Assembly: GCA_003298465.1 (NCBI GenBank)
Contig: QNGA01000009.1
Coordinates: 182,910 to 246,909 of the forward strand
Direction of reading: 5' to 3'
DNA from: a halophilic archaeon
GTDB taxonomy: Archaea; Halobacteriota; Halobacteria; Halobacteriales; Haladaptataceae
DNA: 64,000 nucleotides
The stretch's first letter is position 1, and every line of letters starts with the position of its first letter. Shown here one piece after another: positions 1 to 8,264 of the stretch. A program made the position numbers and the translations under genes. A model generated the notes under the pieces. The model did no database searches, had not been told where the DNA came from, and saw nothing but the letters and a program-made list of their open reading frames with translations.

Positions 1-122
1 ATCTAACCGGCGACCATTCCAAGTTACCAACTGTTACTTGCTCACTCGTCGACGTTGAGCCAGCACTGCCGCTCACCGACAGGCGATCACTTGATCTTTA
101 CGAGGTCCTATCCGACCCCGGT

Positions 123-705
123 CTACTTTTTTAGCAGTGTGAGAACGGTATTCGCCGTCACTACTGGCGATTGTTCGTATTCGTCGGTCAATTCCACTCG
201 AGCGAGTAAGTCGACAGCACGCCACGTTGAGCACAACAGGCACGCGAACGTGAAGTGGAAAAATCGCAACACGAAGCTCTTTGACGTCGTCGCGGCCATG
301 AACCGCTTGATACTCTTGTAACCACTTTCGATCTCCCAGTGTGAGTTATATTCGCGAATTATTCCTGCTGACTTATTCGTCATGAACACCGCGTACTGCC
401 CGTAGTCCGTCCGATCTGAGTCTTTCTTCCGCTTGTAGACCATCGTCGGCAGCCACTCGTCGCTTCCGAGGTGAAGCCGTCGGTCACTGGTGAACCGGTC
501 CTCATTGCGTTTGAGCAGGCGTTTCCCTTGGGCTTTCTCGGTCGTGTACATCCGCTTCGGAGCGACGTACTTCCGGTGCCGATCAGAGATGACTTTGAGC
601 ACATGCTGACTGTCGAACCCACGATCCATCAACACCTCGTTAACGTGAACGAGTTCTCGCACCGAATCAAGTAGGTCCTCAACGAGCTCAACCTGACTGT
701 TTCCT
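123..705 (-). pseudogene. DDE transposase, C-terminal fragment
   Basis: C-terminal part of an IS4/ISH3-type DDE transposase. A catalytic Asp sits in LMDRGFDSQHVL and the late Y-x2-E..K block reads HWEIESGYKSIKRFMAAT. The frame stays open upstream of the first Met (VELVEDLLDSVRELVHVNEV), so the N-terminal half has been lost rather than mis-started; no start codon or N-terminal domain follows to the right. Two other relics of what looks like the same family, covering the N-terminus and middle, lie near 3.2 kb and 12.2-13.1 kb. Family recognition is from memory of haloarchaeal transposases; the fragment cannot be active. Confidence 0.8.
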
Positions 706-1030
706 TACCGAATTGGTTGAGCGTCGAGAACCAGTGTGTTATCTTCCTCTCGCCAAGGTTATAGACCATTGACTGTCCACTACTATATATGTAAAAATAT
801 AGGCAAACTTATATACTCTCACTCTAAGTCGGTTCTGGCAGTACTCCTAGACGTGTTGATATAATTATCTTATTTATGATTCAAACATCAAAATAACTCT
901 ATTTCGAGAGAGTACGAGATGGACAGTCTCATCTTGTGGCTTGATGGAAAGTCGTGGACAGTCGTAGGACTAAGGGAGTACACCACATGCCGCGTCAGCA
1001 AAACACGCAGAATTAGAGACGACACGGACG
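706..1030. other. AT-rich intergenic stretch
   Basis: No gene seen. The stretch 780-900 is rich in A and T with several TATA-like runs (for example around 784-798 and 809-818) and separates the transposase relic from the stress-protein gene. The right part (900-1030) shows no open frame with haloarchaeal codon bias. Confidence 0.4.
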
Positions 1031-1882
1031 CTAAACGACCACTAATACTGGGACATCTACAGTGCGAAGAACGCGGTCAGTAACGCTGCCGAGCGATTGG
1101 CCTGCTATGTCTGATTCTCCCTCGGACGCCATAACGATCAGGTCGACATCGTTCTCGGCGACGTACTCCTCGATCGCTTCGTACGAGACACCACGCATGA
1201 CGGACGACTGGACGGCAATATCACTATCATCAACGTGTTGAGCGAGTTGGTCGACCGCCTCGCGTCCATCTTCCTTGAGTTTATTGATGAAGTCCTCTGT
1301 TACCCCACCCGCGCTGAACGCACCCGCTTCGGCTTGGACGTCAACCACACTAAGCAGATGGAGGGTAGCGCCGACGTGTGTAGCAATATCGGCCCCGTAC
1401 GGGGCTGCCCGTTCGGCGTTCTCGCTCCCGTCGGTCGGTACCAGCAAATTACTCACCCCTGTGATATCACCCCTTCCCGTCGTCTCAGGTACAGTAACTA
1501 CTGGTACCTTCGTCTGACGCAACACGCGTTCAGTAGTCGTCCCGACGAGATGTTCTTTCAGCCCGCTCCGCCCGTGACGCCCCATTACGATGAGGTCGGC
1601 GTCGTGTTCGTCTGCGTAGTTCGAGATGGCCTCGTCTGGATCCCCTTCAATGAGTTCTGTACTGATCGCGGTACTTTCTGGGATGAGTTCTGTGACCTCA
1701 TCGAGCATCTCACGCCCCTGTGTTTTCGCCTCCTGCGCATCACCAAGGAGTTCGGATCCTCCTTCGAGCACGTGAACGATATTGAGATGTGCGTCGTAGT
1801 TGCTCGCGAGTTCGGCTCCGAACTCGGCGGCACGGTTCGCGCTGTCGCTTCCATCGACCGGAACAAGGATAGTTTTGAACAT
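1031..1882 (-). CDS. Tandem universal stress protein (UspA-UspA)
   Basis: Two UspA domains in one chain of 283 residues. The first begins MFKTILVPVDGSDSA and contains the ATP-binding signature GRHGRSGLKEHLVGTTT. The second begins VSNLLVPTDGSENAERAA and ends in the usual hydrophobic strand VDVPVLVVV, but its G-x2-G-x9-G-S loop is reduced (ASEGESDIAGQSLGSVT), so only the first domain may bind nucleotide well. The start at 1882 is preferred over an upstream Met at 1933 because the domain opens exactly there. Soluble stress or nucleotide-sensing role by family; the partner is unknown. Confidence 0.9.
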   Translation of the reverse strand: MFKTILVPVDGSDSANRAAEFGAELASNYDAHLNIVHVLEGGSELLGDAQEAKTQGREMLDEVTELIPESTAISTELIEGDPDEAISNYADEHDADLIVMGRHGRSGLKEHLVGTTTERVLRQTKVPVVTVPETTGRGDITGVSNLLVPTDGSENAERAAPYGADIATHVGATLHLLSVVDVQAEAGAFSAGGVTEDFINKLKEDGREAVDQLAQHVDDSDIAVQSSVMRGVSYEAIEEYVAENDVDLIVMASEGESDIAGQSLGSVTDRVLRTVDVPVLVVV

Positions 1883-1970
1883 GCTAACAACGTTCTGCAT
1901 CTTTATCGTAGGCAACTGAAAAAGTATCGGCAAAATTCCTCAAGCGAATAAAAATATTGGCGAGTTCTAA

Positions 1971-2335
1971 TCAATAATTGATTCTACGGTGGACGATCTG
2001 TATGGATGTATCGACCGGTTGACTGACGTGGTCGGTCGTACTTCCGAGGAGATGTTCCTTTATCCCCGACTGACCACTCGCTCCCATCACGACGAGGTCG
2101 GCACCGGAATCGGCACTATACTTGACGATTGCTTCGTATGGATCGCCTTCGAGGATAGTCCGATCGTAGTGAACGTCGGCCTCTTCAGCCTGCGATTCGG
2201 CGCCAGTGAGCGCCTCTTCGGCCATATCAGTGAGACTCTCTTGGAGTTCGTTTGCGTTGTTGTCTACTCCGGATTCGGACATCTCTGCTCCGATGTCTGC
2301 TACGTGGAGGAAATGGACTGTCGAGTCGAATTCGT
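1971..2335 (-). pseudogene. Universal stress protein remnant
   Basis: Single UspA domain without its N-terminal strand. Upstream of the Met at 2282 the same frame continues with STVHFLHVADIGAEM, a normal UspA segment, but runs into a TAA at about 2336 before any start. The nucleotide signature GASGQSGIKEHLLGSTT is still there; the C-terminus has decayed (SIQIVHRRINY instead of a VPVL strand). It lies directly upstream of the intact tandem Usp gene on the same strand, so it may be an old tandem duplicate. Confidence 0.7.
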
Positions 2336-2506
2336 GAGGCTCTTGAGAGATCGCTTAGCTCGGTTGATGTGGTGAGTGACTAATCTTCAGTGTCGACATA
2401 AGAGAAATAGGCAACCAAACATCGAGAGTTCCCCTTCTCCGGAAGTAGGACCGAGTCTTGAGAAGGACCTTGGAGTGCCCGGTGTCTTCGGTACCGTCTT
2501 GACTTT

Positions 2507-2854
2507 CTATTCTTCGTCGTCAGCCTCCGTTTCACTCGTTTCAGCCTCCTCACTCTCGTCTTCTTCGGACTCTCCCTCAGCCGAGACTGGCGCACCATCG
2601 ATCATCGACCACTCTAATTCGACTTCTAGTTCGGCTTCGTCCTCTTGCTCCTCATATTCGACTTCCACTTCGAACTGCTCGGGGATGGTCACGGTCCCCT
2701 CGTCGCCGCCGAGTTCCACCGATCCATTTTCGACACCGTCAGCGAGGCGACGGAGAACAGTCGCTCCCTCCTCGTGGGACATGAACCCTTCCAACTCAAA
2801 CTCCTCTTCTTCACTCTCATCTTCATCGTTGCCAATCTGCCCTTGGTCTGTCAC
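2507..2854 (-). CDS. amphi-Trp domain protein
   Basis: 115 residues, extremely acidic. The central part (about residues 20-85) has the pattern of the haloarchaeal amphi-Trp domain: a helix (SHEEGATVLRRLADGVENG), a strand (GTVTIPEQFEVEVEYEE) and a closing ELEVELEWS strand with the characteristic Trp. Flanks are low-complexity Glu/Asp runs. The function of the family is unknown. Stands alone. Confidence 0.75.
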   Translation of the reverse strand: MTDQGQIGNDEDESEEEEFELEGFMSHEEGATVLRRLADGVENGSVELGGDEGTVTIPEQFEVEVEYEEQEDEAELEVELEWSMIDGAPVSAEGESEEDESEEAETSETEADDEE

Positions 2855-2869
2855 GCGTCACTAGATGGC

Positions 2870-3060
2870 TACGGTGTTGAAAACTCCTTTTGCCACGCCT
2901 ACCTCGTTAATATCAGCGCCGACGGCAGACGAATGTCTCGATTCAGACTGACCACTGCTTGAACATCTCTTGTTCGCGCTCAGAGGTCGTCGGTACTTCG
3001 AGAAACTGCCACTCGAGACAGTCATGGATTGCCTTGTCGGGCTAGTTGTCTGCCCGTGCC
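2870..3060 (-). pseudogene. Unidentified gene remnant
   Basis: A minus-strand frame between about 3045 and 2955 reads DKAIHDCLEWQFLEVPTTSE then REQEMFKQWSV and stops; it looks like a real protein C-terminus but is closed upstream by a stop. I do not recognise the family. The surrounding 2863-3567 region carries only such scraps. Confidence 0.3.
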
Positions 3061-3097
3061 GGTTCGGCCTGCCTATTGCAGTACCGCCCCTATCTTT

Positions 3098-3150
3098 CTT
3101 CAAGGAGAGAATCCCGCCGTTTACGGCGGGAGTGAATCCGACACTTACCG
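3098..3150. repeat. IS200/IS605-type right-end hairpin remnant
   Basis: CCCGCCG-TTTA-CGGCGGG forms a perfect 7-bp stem (about 3113-3130). Haloarchaeal TnpB elements end in a comparable hairpin just after tnpB. No tnpB remains beside it, so this is a solo end. Assignment rests on resemblance only. Confidence 0.4.
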
Positions 3151-3159
3151 ACCAATCCA

Positions 3160-3246
3160 CCGACGATGCTCGGCATCGTACACCGGCCACTCAGTGTACG
3201 AGCGTTGTACGATGTGGCGAAAGACCGCCCGGCGGGATTCATTAGT
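3160..3246 (-). pseudogene. Transposase N-terminal fragment
   Basis: The minus-strand frame reads AVFRHIVQRSYTEWPVYDAE. This matches the start of the broken transposase at 13.1 kb (FRHTAQRSYTEWPVYDSTPL) at protein level and shares a run of about 30 identical bases with it. The start codon is missing and the frame is soon lost. It is the N-terminus of the same transposase family whose C-terminus lies at 123-705. Confidence 0.6.
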
Positions 3247-3567
3247 TACGGCCACACTGGATGTCTGCCGCGAGATTCTCAAGAGACCATCTAACTCTTC
3301 AATACAGACCAGATTTTCCGCTCAGATATCCGTACTTGCATCTCTCGTTGCGGGGACCACTCGCGAAAAAGGCAGGCGAAAAGACCGATTTCGACATCTT
3401 CGGCGGTTCCTTCGGTGAGCCTTCTCACTTCGATTGGCAGGCGGTTGACCAATAGTTCACATAATAAATACACTTACTTAAAGACGGTTCCAGCGGCGAA
3501 GACGACTTAAAAAGGCTCAACAGAACAAGCTCATTTGAACCGTCCTCGGTAGCGAAGGGCAAGCGGG
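3247..3567. other. Gene-poor stretch
   Basis: Short open frames exist on both strands (for example 3291-3473 on the minus strand) but none has a convincing start, family match or codon bias. I treat this as decayed sequence between the transposase scrap and the CopD-like gene. Confidence 0.3.
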
Positions 3568-4008
3568 CTAGAGAAGACCGGCGATGGTCAAGAGCGCTAT
3601 TGAAATGACGCTCCCACTCAGAAACCATGGATGTGCGTTCGTTGCAGCAGCAGTTGCCGTTTGTTCCGCTGTGAGACTGGCTATCTGACGAAATCCACCG
3701 TAGAGTACAACCCCAAGGAACAACCACAGGCCAACCATCGTCAGGACAAGATGTCCGCGCCCAGTCGACTGGAGCGATTCAACGGTATACAGAGTCCCGG
3801 CGAGATGTCCGCCGGTGAACAGGAGTAAGAAAACAGAGGCAATCGTCAAATACCAGAACCGACGGGTAATGAGCTCTAGTGCCTGTTTTGAAAGGAGATC
3901 TCCGCGAGCAGCAGGAAGAACAGCGCCAGCAAGCACGAAAGTGCCGCCGGTCCATAGTGCGGCAAAGATAGTATGCACGGTGAGTACTACGTCAAGTAGC
4001 GTTGTCAT
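3568..4008 (-). CDS. CopD-like integral membrane protein
   Basis: 146 residues with four predicted membrane helices (about 5-28, 50-70, 82-104, 126-145). The first helix has the H-x-x-x-A-x-W-x-G arrangement (VLTVHTIFAALWTGGTFVLA) and the second loop has FTGGHL. Both are typical of the CopD / putative copper-resistance membrane family, where conserved His may bind heme or metal. Haloarchaeal homologues are usually annotated only as transporters. Monocistronic; substrate unknown. Confidence 0.65.
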   Translation of the reverse strand: MTTLLDVVLTVHTIFAALWTGGTFVLAGAVLPAARGDLLSKQALELITRRFWYLTIASVFLLLFTGGHLAGTLYTVESLQSTGRGHLVLTMVGLWLFLGVVLYGGFRQIASLTAEQTATAAATNAHPWFLSGSVISIALLTIAGLL

Positions 4009-4178
4009 TACAGTCCCTCCATGTGTCCATGCGCTCTCGGAGTCTGATTCCTGCTCGTGTGGGAGACGGCTTTGACTACGTGGATGATGCTTACGTCATG
4101 TGGGCGGTCGCTGTGAAGACGGTGCGTATTCATCGTCACTAAAACAGACGGCGGTGGTGGATAAACAATAATGGGAGT

Positions 4179-4195
4179 GTCCCAAAATGTGGGAC
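4179..4195. promoter_or_regulatory. Inverted repeat, putative operator 1
   Basis: GTCCCA-AAATG-TGGGAC, a perfect 6-bp dyad with a 5-bp spacer. Two further copies with the same spacing occur at 4275 and 5241, all upstream of the regulator and exporter genes that follow. Likely binding site of a dimeric winged-helix protein, most simply the one encoded at 4463. Confidence 0.65.
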
Positions 4196-4250
4196 TGGAT
4201 TACTGTGCACCATAGCAATTACCGACACAACGGTCCAACCCCGTCTGTTA

Positions 4251-4262
4251 GAACATATATCG
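4251..4262 (+). promoter_or_regulatory. TATA-like element for the winged-helix gene
   Basis: AACATATATCGG is the best TATA-like sequence upstream of 4463. A start about 25 nt downstream would fall inside operator 2. Confidence 0.35.
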
Positions 4263-4274
4263 GAATCTCTGCTT

Positions 4275-4291
4275 GTCCAACATTCTGGGAA
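4275..4291. promoter_or_regulatory. Inverted repeat, putative operator 2
   Basis: GTCCAA-CATTC-TGGGAA; same architecture as operator 1 with one weaker position per arm. It lies where RNA polymerase would start transcription of the regulator gene, consistent with autorepression (inference). Confidence 0.6.
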
Positions 4292-4462
4292 CATCCGGCA
4301 TCCCTATACTCTTCAGGTTTCAAAACAAAGTAACGGACAGCTCATACTGCCGACGACCCACCCAAAACGAGACGACACCCAAACATGCCTGAAGAATATG
4401 CTAATCGAAATCGCCTTTCTCTAATTCCAACGCGGTCATACATAAAACAGACATCCACTGAT

Positions 4463-4840
4463 ATGGCTCAGAATTCTACCGAGGATAAGGATGCGCCTCC
4501 CGTGTCAGTGGTGCTACAGTCACTTGAAGACGAGAAATGTAGAGCAATACTCACGGCGTTACGCGAACCGAAATCTGCGGCTGAACTTCAGACGAAATGC
4601 GATTTAGCGAATTCAACGGTGTATAGGAAGCTCGAACGGCTCCGAGAGTCATCCCTTGTCAGAGAATACACCGAAGTCCGCCGTGACGGACCAAACGCGA
4701 CACTTTACGAACGGGATTTCACGGATATCTCGATCAGCATCGACAACGATGACGAATTCACCGTCTCCATCGATCGACGAAAGGAAGATGCAGAGGATCG
4801 CATGGCAACGTTCTGGTCGGAGATGAAGAAGGAATCATGA
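4463..4840 (+). CDS. Winged-helix transcriptional regulator (ArsR/MarR-like)
   Basis: 125 residues from the Met at 4463; an upstream in-frame Met at 4385 would add a 26-residue tail without domain character and would place the start close to operator 2. The winged helix spans about residues 12-80: a first helix with LEDEKCRAILTALREPKSAA, the recognition helix in CDLANSTVYRKLERLRESSL, and a wing ending in ATLYERDF. The C-terminal part is acidic and may dimerise. It overlaps the next gene by ATGA, so the two are translationally coupled. Two dyads upstream and one at the exporter promoter suggest it controls itself and the exporter. Ligand unknown. Confidence 0.85.
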   Translation: MAQNSTEDKDAPPVSVVLQSLEDEKCRAILTALREPKSAAELQTKCDLANSTVYRKLERLRESSLVREYTEVRRDGPNATLYERDFTDISISIDNDDEFTVSIDRRKEDAEDRMATFWSEMKKES

Positions 4841-5115
4841 TAGATAATCTCGTTGTATTACTTGGGGTAATTAAGATTGCTGCCCTCGTCCTTGGTGGTA
4901 TCGTCTCGCTTTTAGCATATCGTGCGTATCAACGAACACAAATCGACGGGCTCCAGTATTTCGCAATAGGTCTCATTGTGATTACGATTGGGACGTTTCT
5001 GGTCGGGGTGCTCCATCATCTCCTTGGCGTGCCGAGTGTCCAAGGCATGCTCTTCGAAAGCCTCATCGTCTGTACGGGGTTTCTCATAATGATCTACGGA
5101 CTGTACGGCTACTAG
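4837..5115 (+). CDS. DUF7521-type small membrane protein
   Basis: 92 residues, three membrane helices (about 5-27, 40-62, 70-90) with a short basic loop RAYQRTQ after the first. The pattern V-x-K...L.YRAY then LQYFAIG matches the haloarchaeal DUF7521 family, which is commonly found beside a winged-helix regulator. Starts inside the last codon of the regulator (ATGA overlap). A second HTH + DUF7521 pair is at 54.6-55.3 kb. Possible membrane sensor or partner of the regulator (inference). Confidence 0.75.
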   Translation: MIDNLVVLLGVIKIAALVLGGIVSLLAYRAYQRTQIDGLQYFAIGLIVITIGTFLVGVLHHLLGVPSVQGMLFESLIVCTGFLIMIYGLYGY

Positions 5116-5240
5116 CACCAAGATTGTGTACTTGGTCAGCGCTTTGATTCCCCTTCGGCTGTTCAGAGATTTCGATAAAAAGTATTAAACCAGTCATTAG
5201 ATATCTATACCATCATCGTTGAAGGTTCGGTGATGTGGTT

Positions 5241-5257
5241 GTCCCACGTTCTGGGAG
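5241..5257. promoter_or_regulatory. Inverted repeat, putative operator 3
   Basis: GTCCCA-CGTTC-TGGGAG. Same spacing and half sites as operators 1 and 2, in the 262-bp gap before the RND exporter. A TATA-like TTAGATATCTATACC lies at about 5197-5211, which would put transcription start a few bases before this dyad. Confidence 0.65.
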
Positions 5258-5377
5258 CCTTCCATCGCTCTTTATGAGTTATACACAGAGAGTTTGGTAA
5301 TGAAACGGTTCCACAACGCCGGTTCGTCGGGTCGGCATACCAGATTCACGCGAGATATCCGAAGGGGTCGGTAACGG

Positions 5378-7969
5378 ATGAGACAACATCTCCCGCAACG
5401 GTACGCAGATGCCCTGATCGAACGGAGTAGATTCGTGATCGCACTGTTGCTTCTGCTCACGATAGTCGTCGGCGCTGGTGCGGTAGTCGGCACCAGTCAA
5501 GATGGGTCGGTCGGGCAGGTAAGTATCGACTCCGAAGAGCAGGAAGCGTTCGACGAAATCGAATCGGCATACAACACTAACGATGCGATAGTCACGCAAA
5601 TCGTCGTCAGACAAGACGGCGGTGACGTCCTCACCCGCAAGTCGCTCCTGCAGAGTCTCCGCCTCCAACGGGAGATGCAGCAGAACGAATCCATCGAAGC
5701 GACGCTCCGGGAGGAGTCGGGGATGGTCGGTATCGAAAATATCGTTGCGACTGCAGCCTACGTCCAGGACCAGACCGCTGGGAACAGCACTCACGGCTCG
5801 ACCGCGAACAGTCGGCACGAGCAACCGCCAGCCCCCACTCTAGGCGAACAGATTACGGCACTCGAATCACGTTCGCCCGAGGAAGTCAAGACACTCCTCG
5901 CACAAGTTCTTGACCCGAACACGACTACGTCTGGCCGTGACCCAATTGCGTTCCTCCCATCGGACTACGAATCTGGAACGACACGTGCCGACGCAAGACT
6001 CACACTCGTCTTCCAATCTCCGGATACCGGTGGCGATAACGAAACGCCACAGGAGGCATACGACGCACAGGTCGCCATTGGATCGCTCGTCGACGAACGC
6101 TTCAATGACGCGTTCGTCTTCGGGCAGGGGATTATCGACGAATCGTCCTCACAGGCCATCGGCGATAGCTTCCTCATCATCACTCCCGTGGCAATCGTCC
6201 TCTTGCTCGTCGTCCTCAGTATCGCCTACCACGACCTAGTCGATGTGCTCGTTAGCCTGTTCGGGATCGGCATAGTAATGGTGTGGTTGCAAGGTACCCA
6301 GGGCTGGCTCGGAATCCCCTCCAGTTCAATCCTTATTGCCGTCCCGTTCCTTCTCATCGGACTAAGTATCGACTACTCGCTCCATGTCGTCATGCGCTAT
6401 CGAGAAGCCCGAACAGGCGCGCTCGACGGTGATACTGCGGTTGGTGACCCACAGTCACCGACCGCAGCCATGCGATCGGGCATGGGTGGTGTCGTCGTCG
6501 CGCTGGCGGCCGCCGCCTTCACGACCGGGATCGGGTTCTTCTCGAACTACGTCAGCCCGCTGGCCTCGATTCAGAACTTCGCTCTTCTGAGCGCTACCGG
6601 TATCATCGCAATGTTCGTCGTCTTCGCAGCGCTGGTCCCGGCCGTCAAACTCGAAGTCGAACAGTTCCTTGCTCACCTCGGACGAGATCGCCGGAAGTCC
6701 GCCTTCGGAGTTGGGGACGGACCCATCAGCACCGTTCTTTCGGGCACTGCAACCCTCTCGAATCGGATCCCGGCCGTCATTCTGGTGACTGGCCTGATCG
6801 TGGCGGGCGTAGGTGCCTACAGTGCGACCGGGTTGGATACAGAATTCAATCAGGCCGACTTCCTCCCGGAAGACGCCCCCGAATGGATGGAATCACTTCC
6901 AGAACCATTTGCCCCGGCAGACTATGACATCCGCGAAAACCTAGAGTACCTAAGCGACAACTTTCGGCAGCGTGGGCAGGGATCAGAAGCACAAATACTG
7001 ATACGCGGTAAGGTGACCACACCGGCACTGCTCGAAGCAACAGATAACATCCCAAAAGCGGCACCTCGGAATGGAACAATCGCCATGCAGGCCGACGGTA
7101 CTGCCGCCATCGAAAGTCCAGCGACCGTCCTACGCTCCGTCGCTGCCGAGAACCAGACAGTCGCCGACGCAATAGACACACGCGACTCGGACGGTGACGG
7201 ACTTCCCGACAAGGACATCGTCGAAGTGTATGACCTCGTCTACGGCGCCACCCCCGAGCAGGCATCATCTGTATTGTATCGTGCGGATAATGGGTCATAC
7301 GTGTCAGCCCGGGTGATCGTCGGTGTGCAAAGTGATGCGTCTGCTCAGTCGATTGCCACCGACGTCCGCCAAGTTGCGTCTGGTATCGAAGCGACTTCAC
7401 CGGTCAGCGCCATTGCAACGGGTGGTCCGGTCATTACAGCCGTCGTCCAGAGCGCTCTGTTTGAGACGCTCGTTCAAGGGTTCGCGGTCACACTGGGTGT
7501 AATTCTGGTATTCCTAATCGGCCTGTACTGGTGGCGGTACCGCACACCGGGCCTCGCGGTCGTGCTGATTGTTCCCGTCGTCCTCGCGCTCGCGTGGTTA
7601 CTCGGCACGATGGCACTACTCGATATCCCATTCAACAGTGAGACTGTCGTCATCACCAGTCTCGCCATCGGACTCGGGGTTGACTATAGCATCCATCTCG
7701 GTGAACGGTTCATTGACGAACGTAAACGAAATGCATCCCTCGAAGCATCGTTGGTGACGACGGTCATGGGCACTGGCGGTGCGTTGCTGGGAAGTGCAGC
7801 AACGACAGCAGCGGGCTTCGGGGTCCTTGCACTCGCGCTCTCGCCGCCACTCCAGCGCTTCGGTATCGTGACTGCGTTGAGTATCGTCTTCGCGTTCGTA
7901 AGCTGTTTGACCCTGTTACCGAGCTTGCTCGTTATTCGGGAACGCCTGCTCAATCGGCATATACGGTGA
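5378..7969 (+). CDS. RND superfamily (MMPL) exporter
   Basis: 863 residues. Architecture is that of MMPL-type RND proteins: one helix near residues 18-39, a large extracytoplasmic domain (about 40-265), helices 2-6 (about 266-420, containing GLSIDYSLHVVMRYREA with the conserved Asp in the fourth helix), a seventh helix (about 457-482), a second large domain (about 483-690) and helices 8-12, where GLGVDYSIHLGERFIDER repeats the GxxxDY motif. Proton-driven export or lipid/hydrophobe transport by family. The dyad upstream shared with the winged-helix gene suggests co-regulation; there is no periplasmic adaptor, as usual in archaea. Confidence 0.9.
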   Translation: MRQHLPQRYADALIERSRFVIALLLLLTIVVGAGAVVGTSQDGSVGQVSIDSEEQEAFDEIESAYNTNDAIVTQIVVRQDGGDVLTRKSLLQSLRLQREMQQNESIEATLREESGMVGIENIVATAAYVQDQTAGNSTHGSTANSRHEQPPAPTLGEQITALESRSPEEVKTLLAQVLDPNTTTSGRDPIAFLPSDYESGTTRADARLTLVFQSPDTGGDNETPQEAYDAQVAIGSLVDERFNDAFVFGQGIIDESSSQAIGDSFLIITPVAIVLLLVVLSIAYHDLVDVLVSLFGIGIVMVWLQGTQGWLGIPSSSILIAVPFLLIGLSIDYSLHVVMRYREARTGALDGDTAVGDPQSPTAAMRSGMGGVVVALAAAAFTTGIGFFSNYVSPLASIQNFALLSATGIIAMFVVFAALVPAVKLEVEQFLAHLGRDRRKSAFGVGDGPISTVLSGTATLSNRIPAVILVTGLIVAGVGAYSATGLDTEFNQADFLPEDAPEWMESLPEPFAPADYDIRENLEYLSDNFRQRGQGSEAQILIRGKVTTPALLEATDNIPKAAPRNGTIAMQADGTAAIESPATVLRSVAAENQTVADAIDTRDSDGDGLPDKDIVEVYDLVYGATPEQASSVLYRADNGSYVSARVIVGVQSDASAQSIATDVRQVASGIEATSPVSAIATGGPVITAVVQSALFETLVQGFAVTLGVILVFLIGLYWWRYRTPGLAVVLIVPVVLALAWLLGTMALLDIPFNSETVVITSLAIGLGVDYSIHLGERFIDERKRNASLEASLVTTVMGTGGALLGSAATTAAGFGVLALALSPPLQRFGIVTALSIVFAFVSCLTLLPSLLVIRERLLNRHIR

Positions 7970-8045
7970 GGATTGGGGGCACTGTTACCACCTGATTTTG
8001 CGTTGGCTGAAGAGATTAACGAGACTACATCAAGACAGCCGTATG

Positions 8046-8071
8046 CATTGAGAAGGTTAGTCTCAACTTCT
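8046..8071. repeat. Dyad-containing direct repeat, copy A
   Basis: A 26-bp sequence built around TTGAGA-N7-TCTCAA and ending AACTTCT. 23 of 26 bases match copy B at 11305-11330 in the same orientation. The pair encloses the PIN-like and SIR2 genes. Could be a terminator hairpin used twice or a boundary repeat. Confidence 0.5.
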
Positions 8072-8264
8072 ATCAAGTCTTGGAACGTGCTCAGTTTCGG
8101 AGGATGAACTACAACTAGGACACTTTTCCGGCTCTTCGGGAGAAAGGATGGATGTTTCAACAGAAATAACGATATGTCTCATCCTTTTAGGGGTGAAGCA
8201 CCACGGAGTACGGGCCGACGACCACCAGATAGTTCAAACCCGTGCACATCCACACATACAGTGA

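Noticed and set aside
1461..1470. GTGATATCAC palindrome inside the stress-protein gene
   Set aside because: Single copy within coding sequence; not counted as part of the 40-kb cluster.
1235..1951. Long plus-strand frame opposite the tandem stress protein
   Set aside because: Opposite strand encodes two clear UspA domains; the frame has Cys/Arg-rich, non-acidic composition.
5279..5824. Minus-strand frame at the start of the RND exporter
   Set aside because: Overlaps the exporter's coding start and its promoter dyad; no family features.
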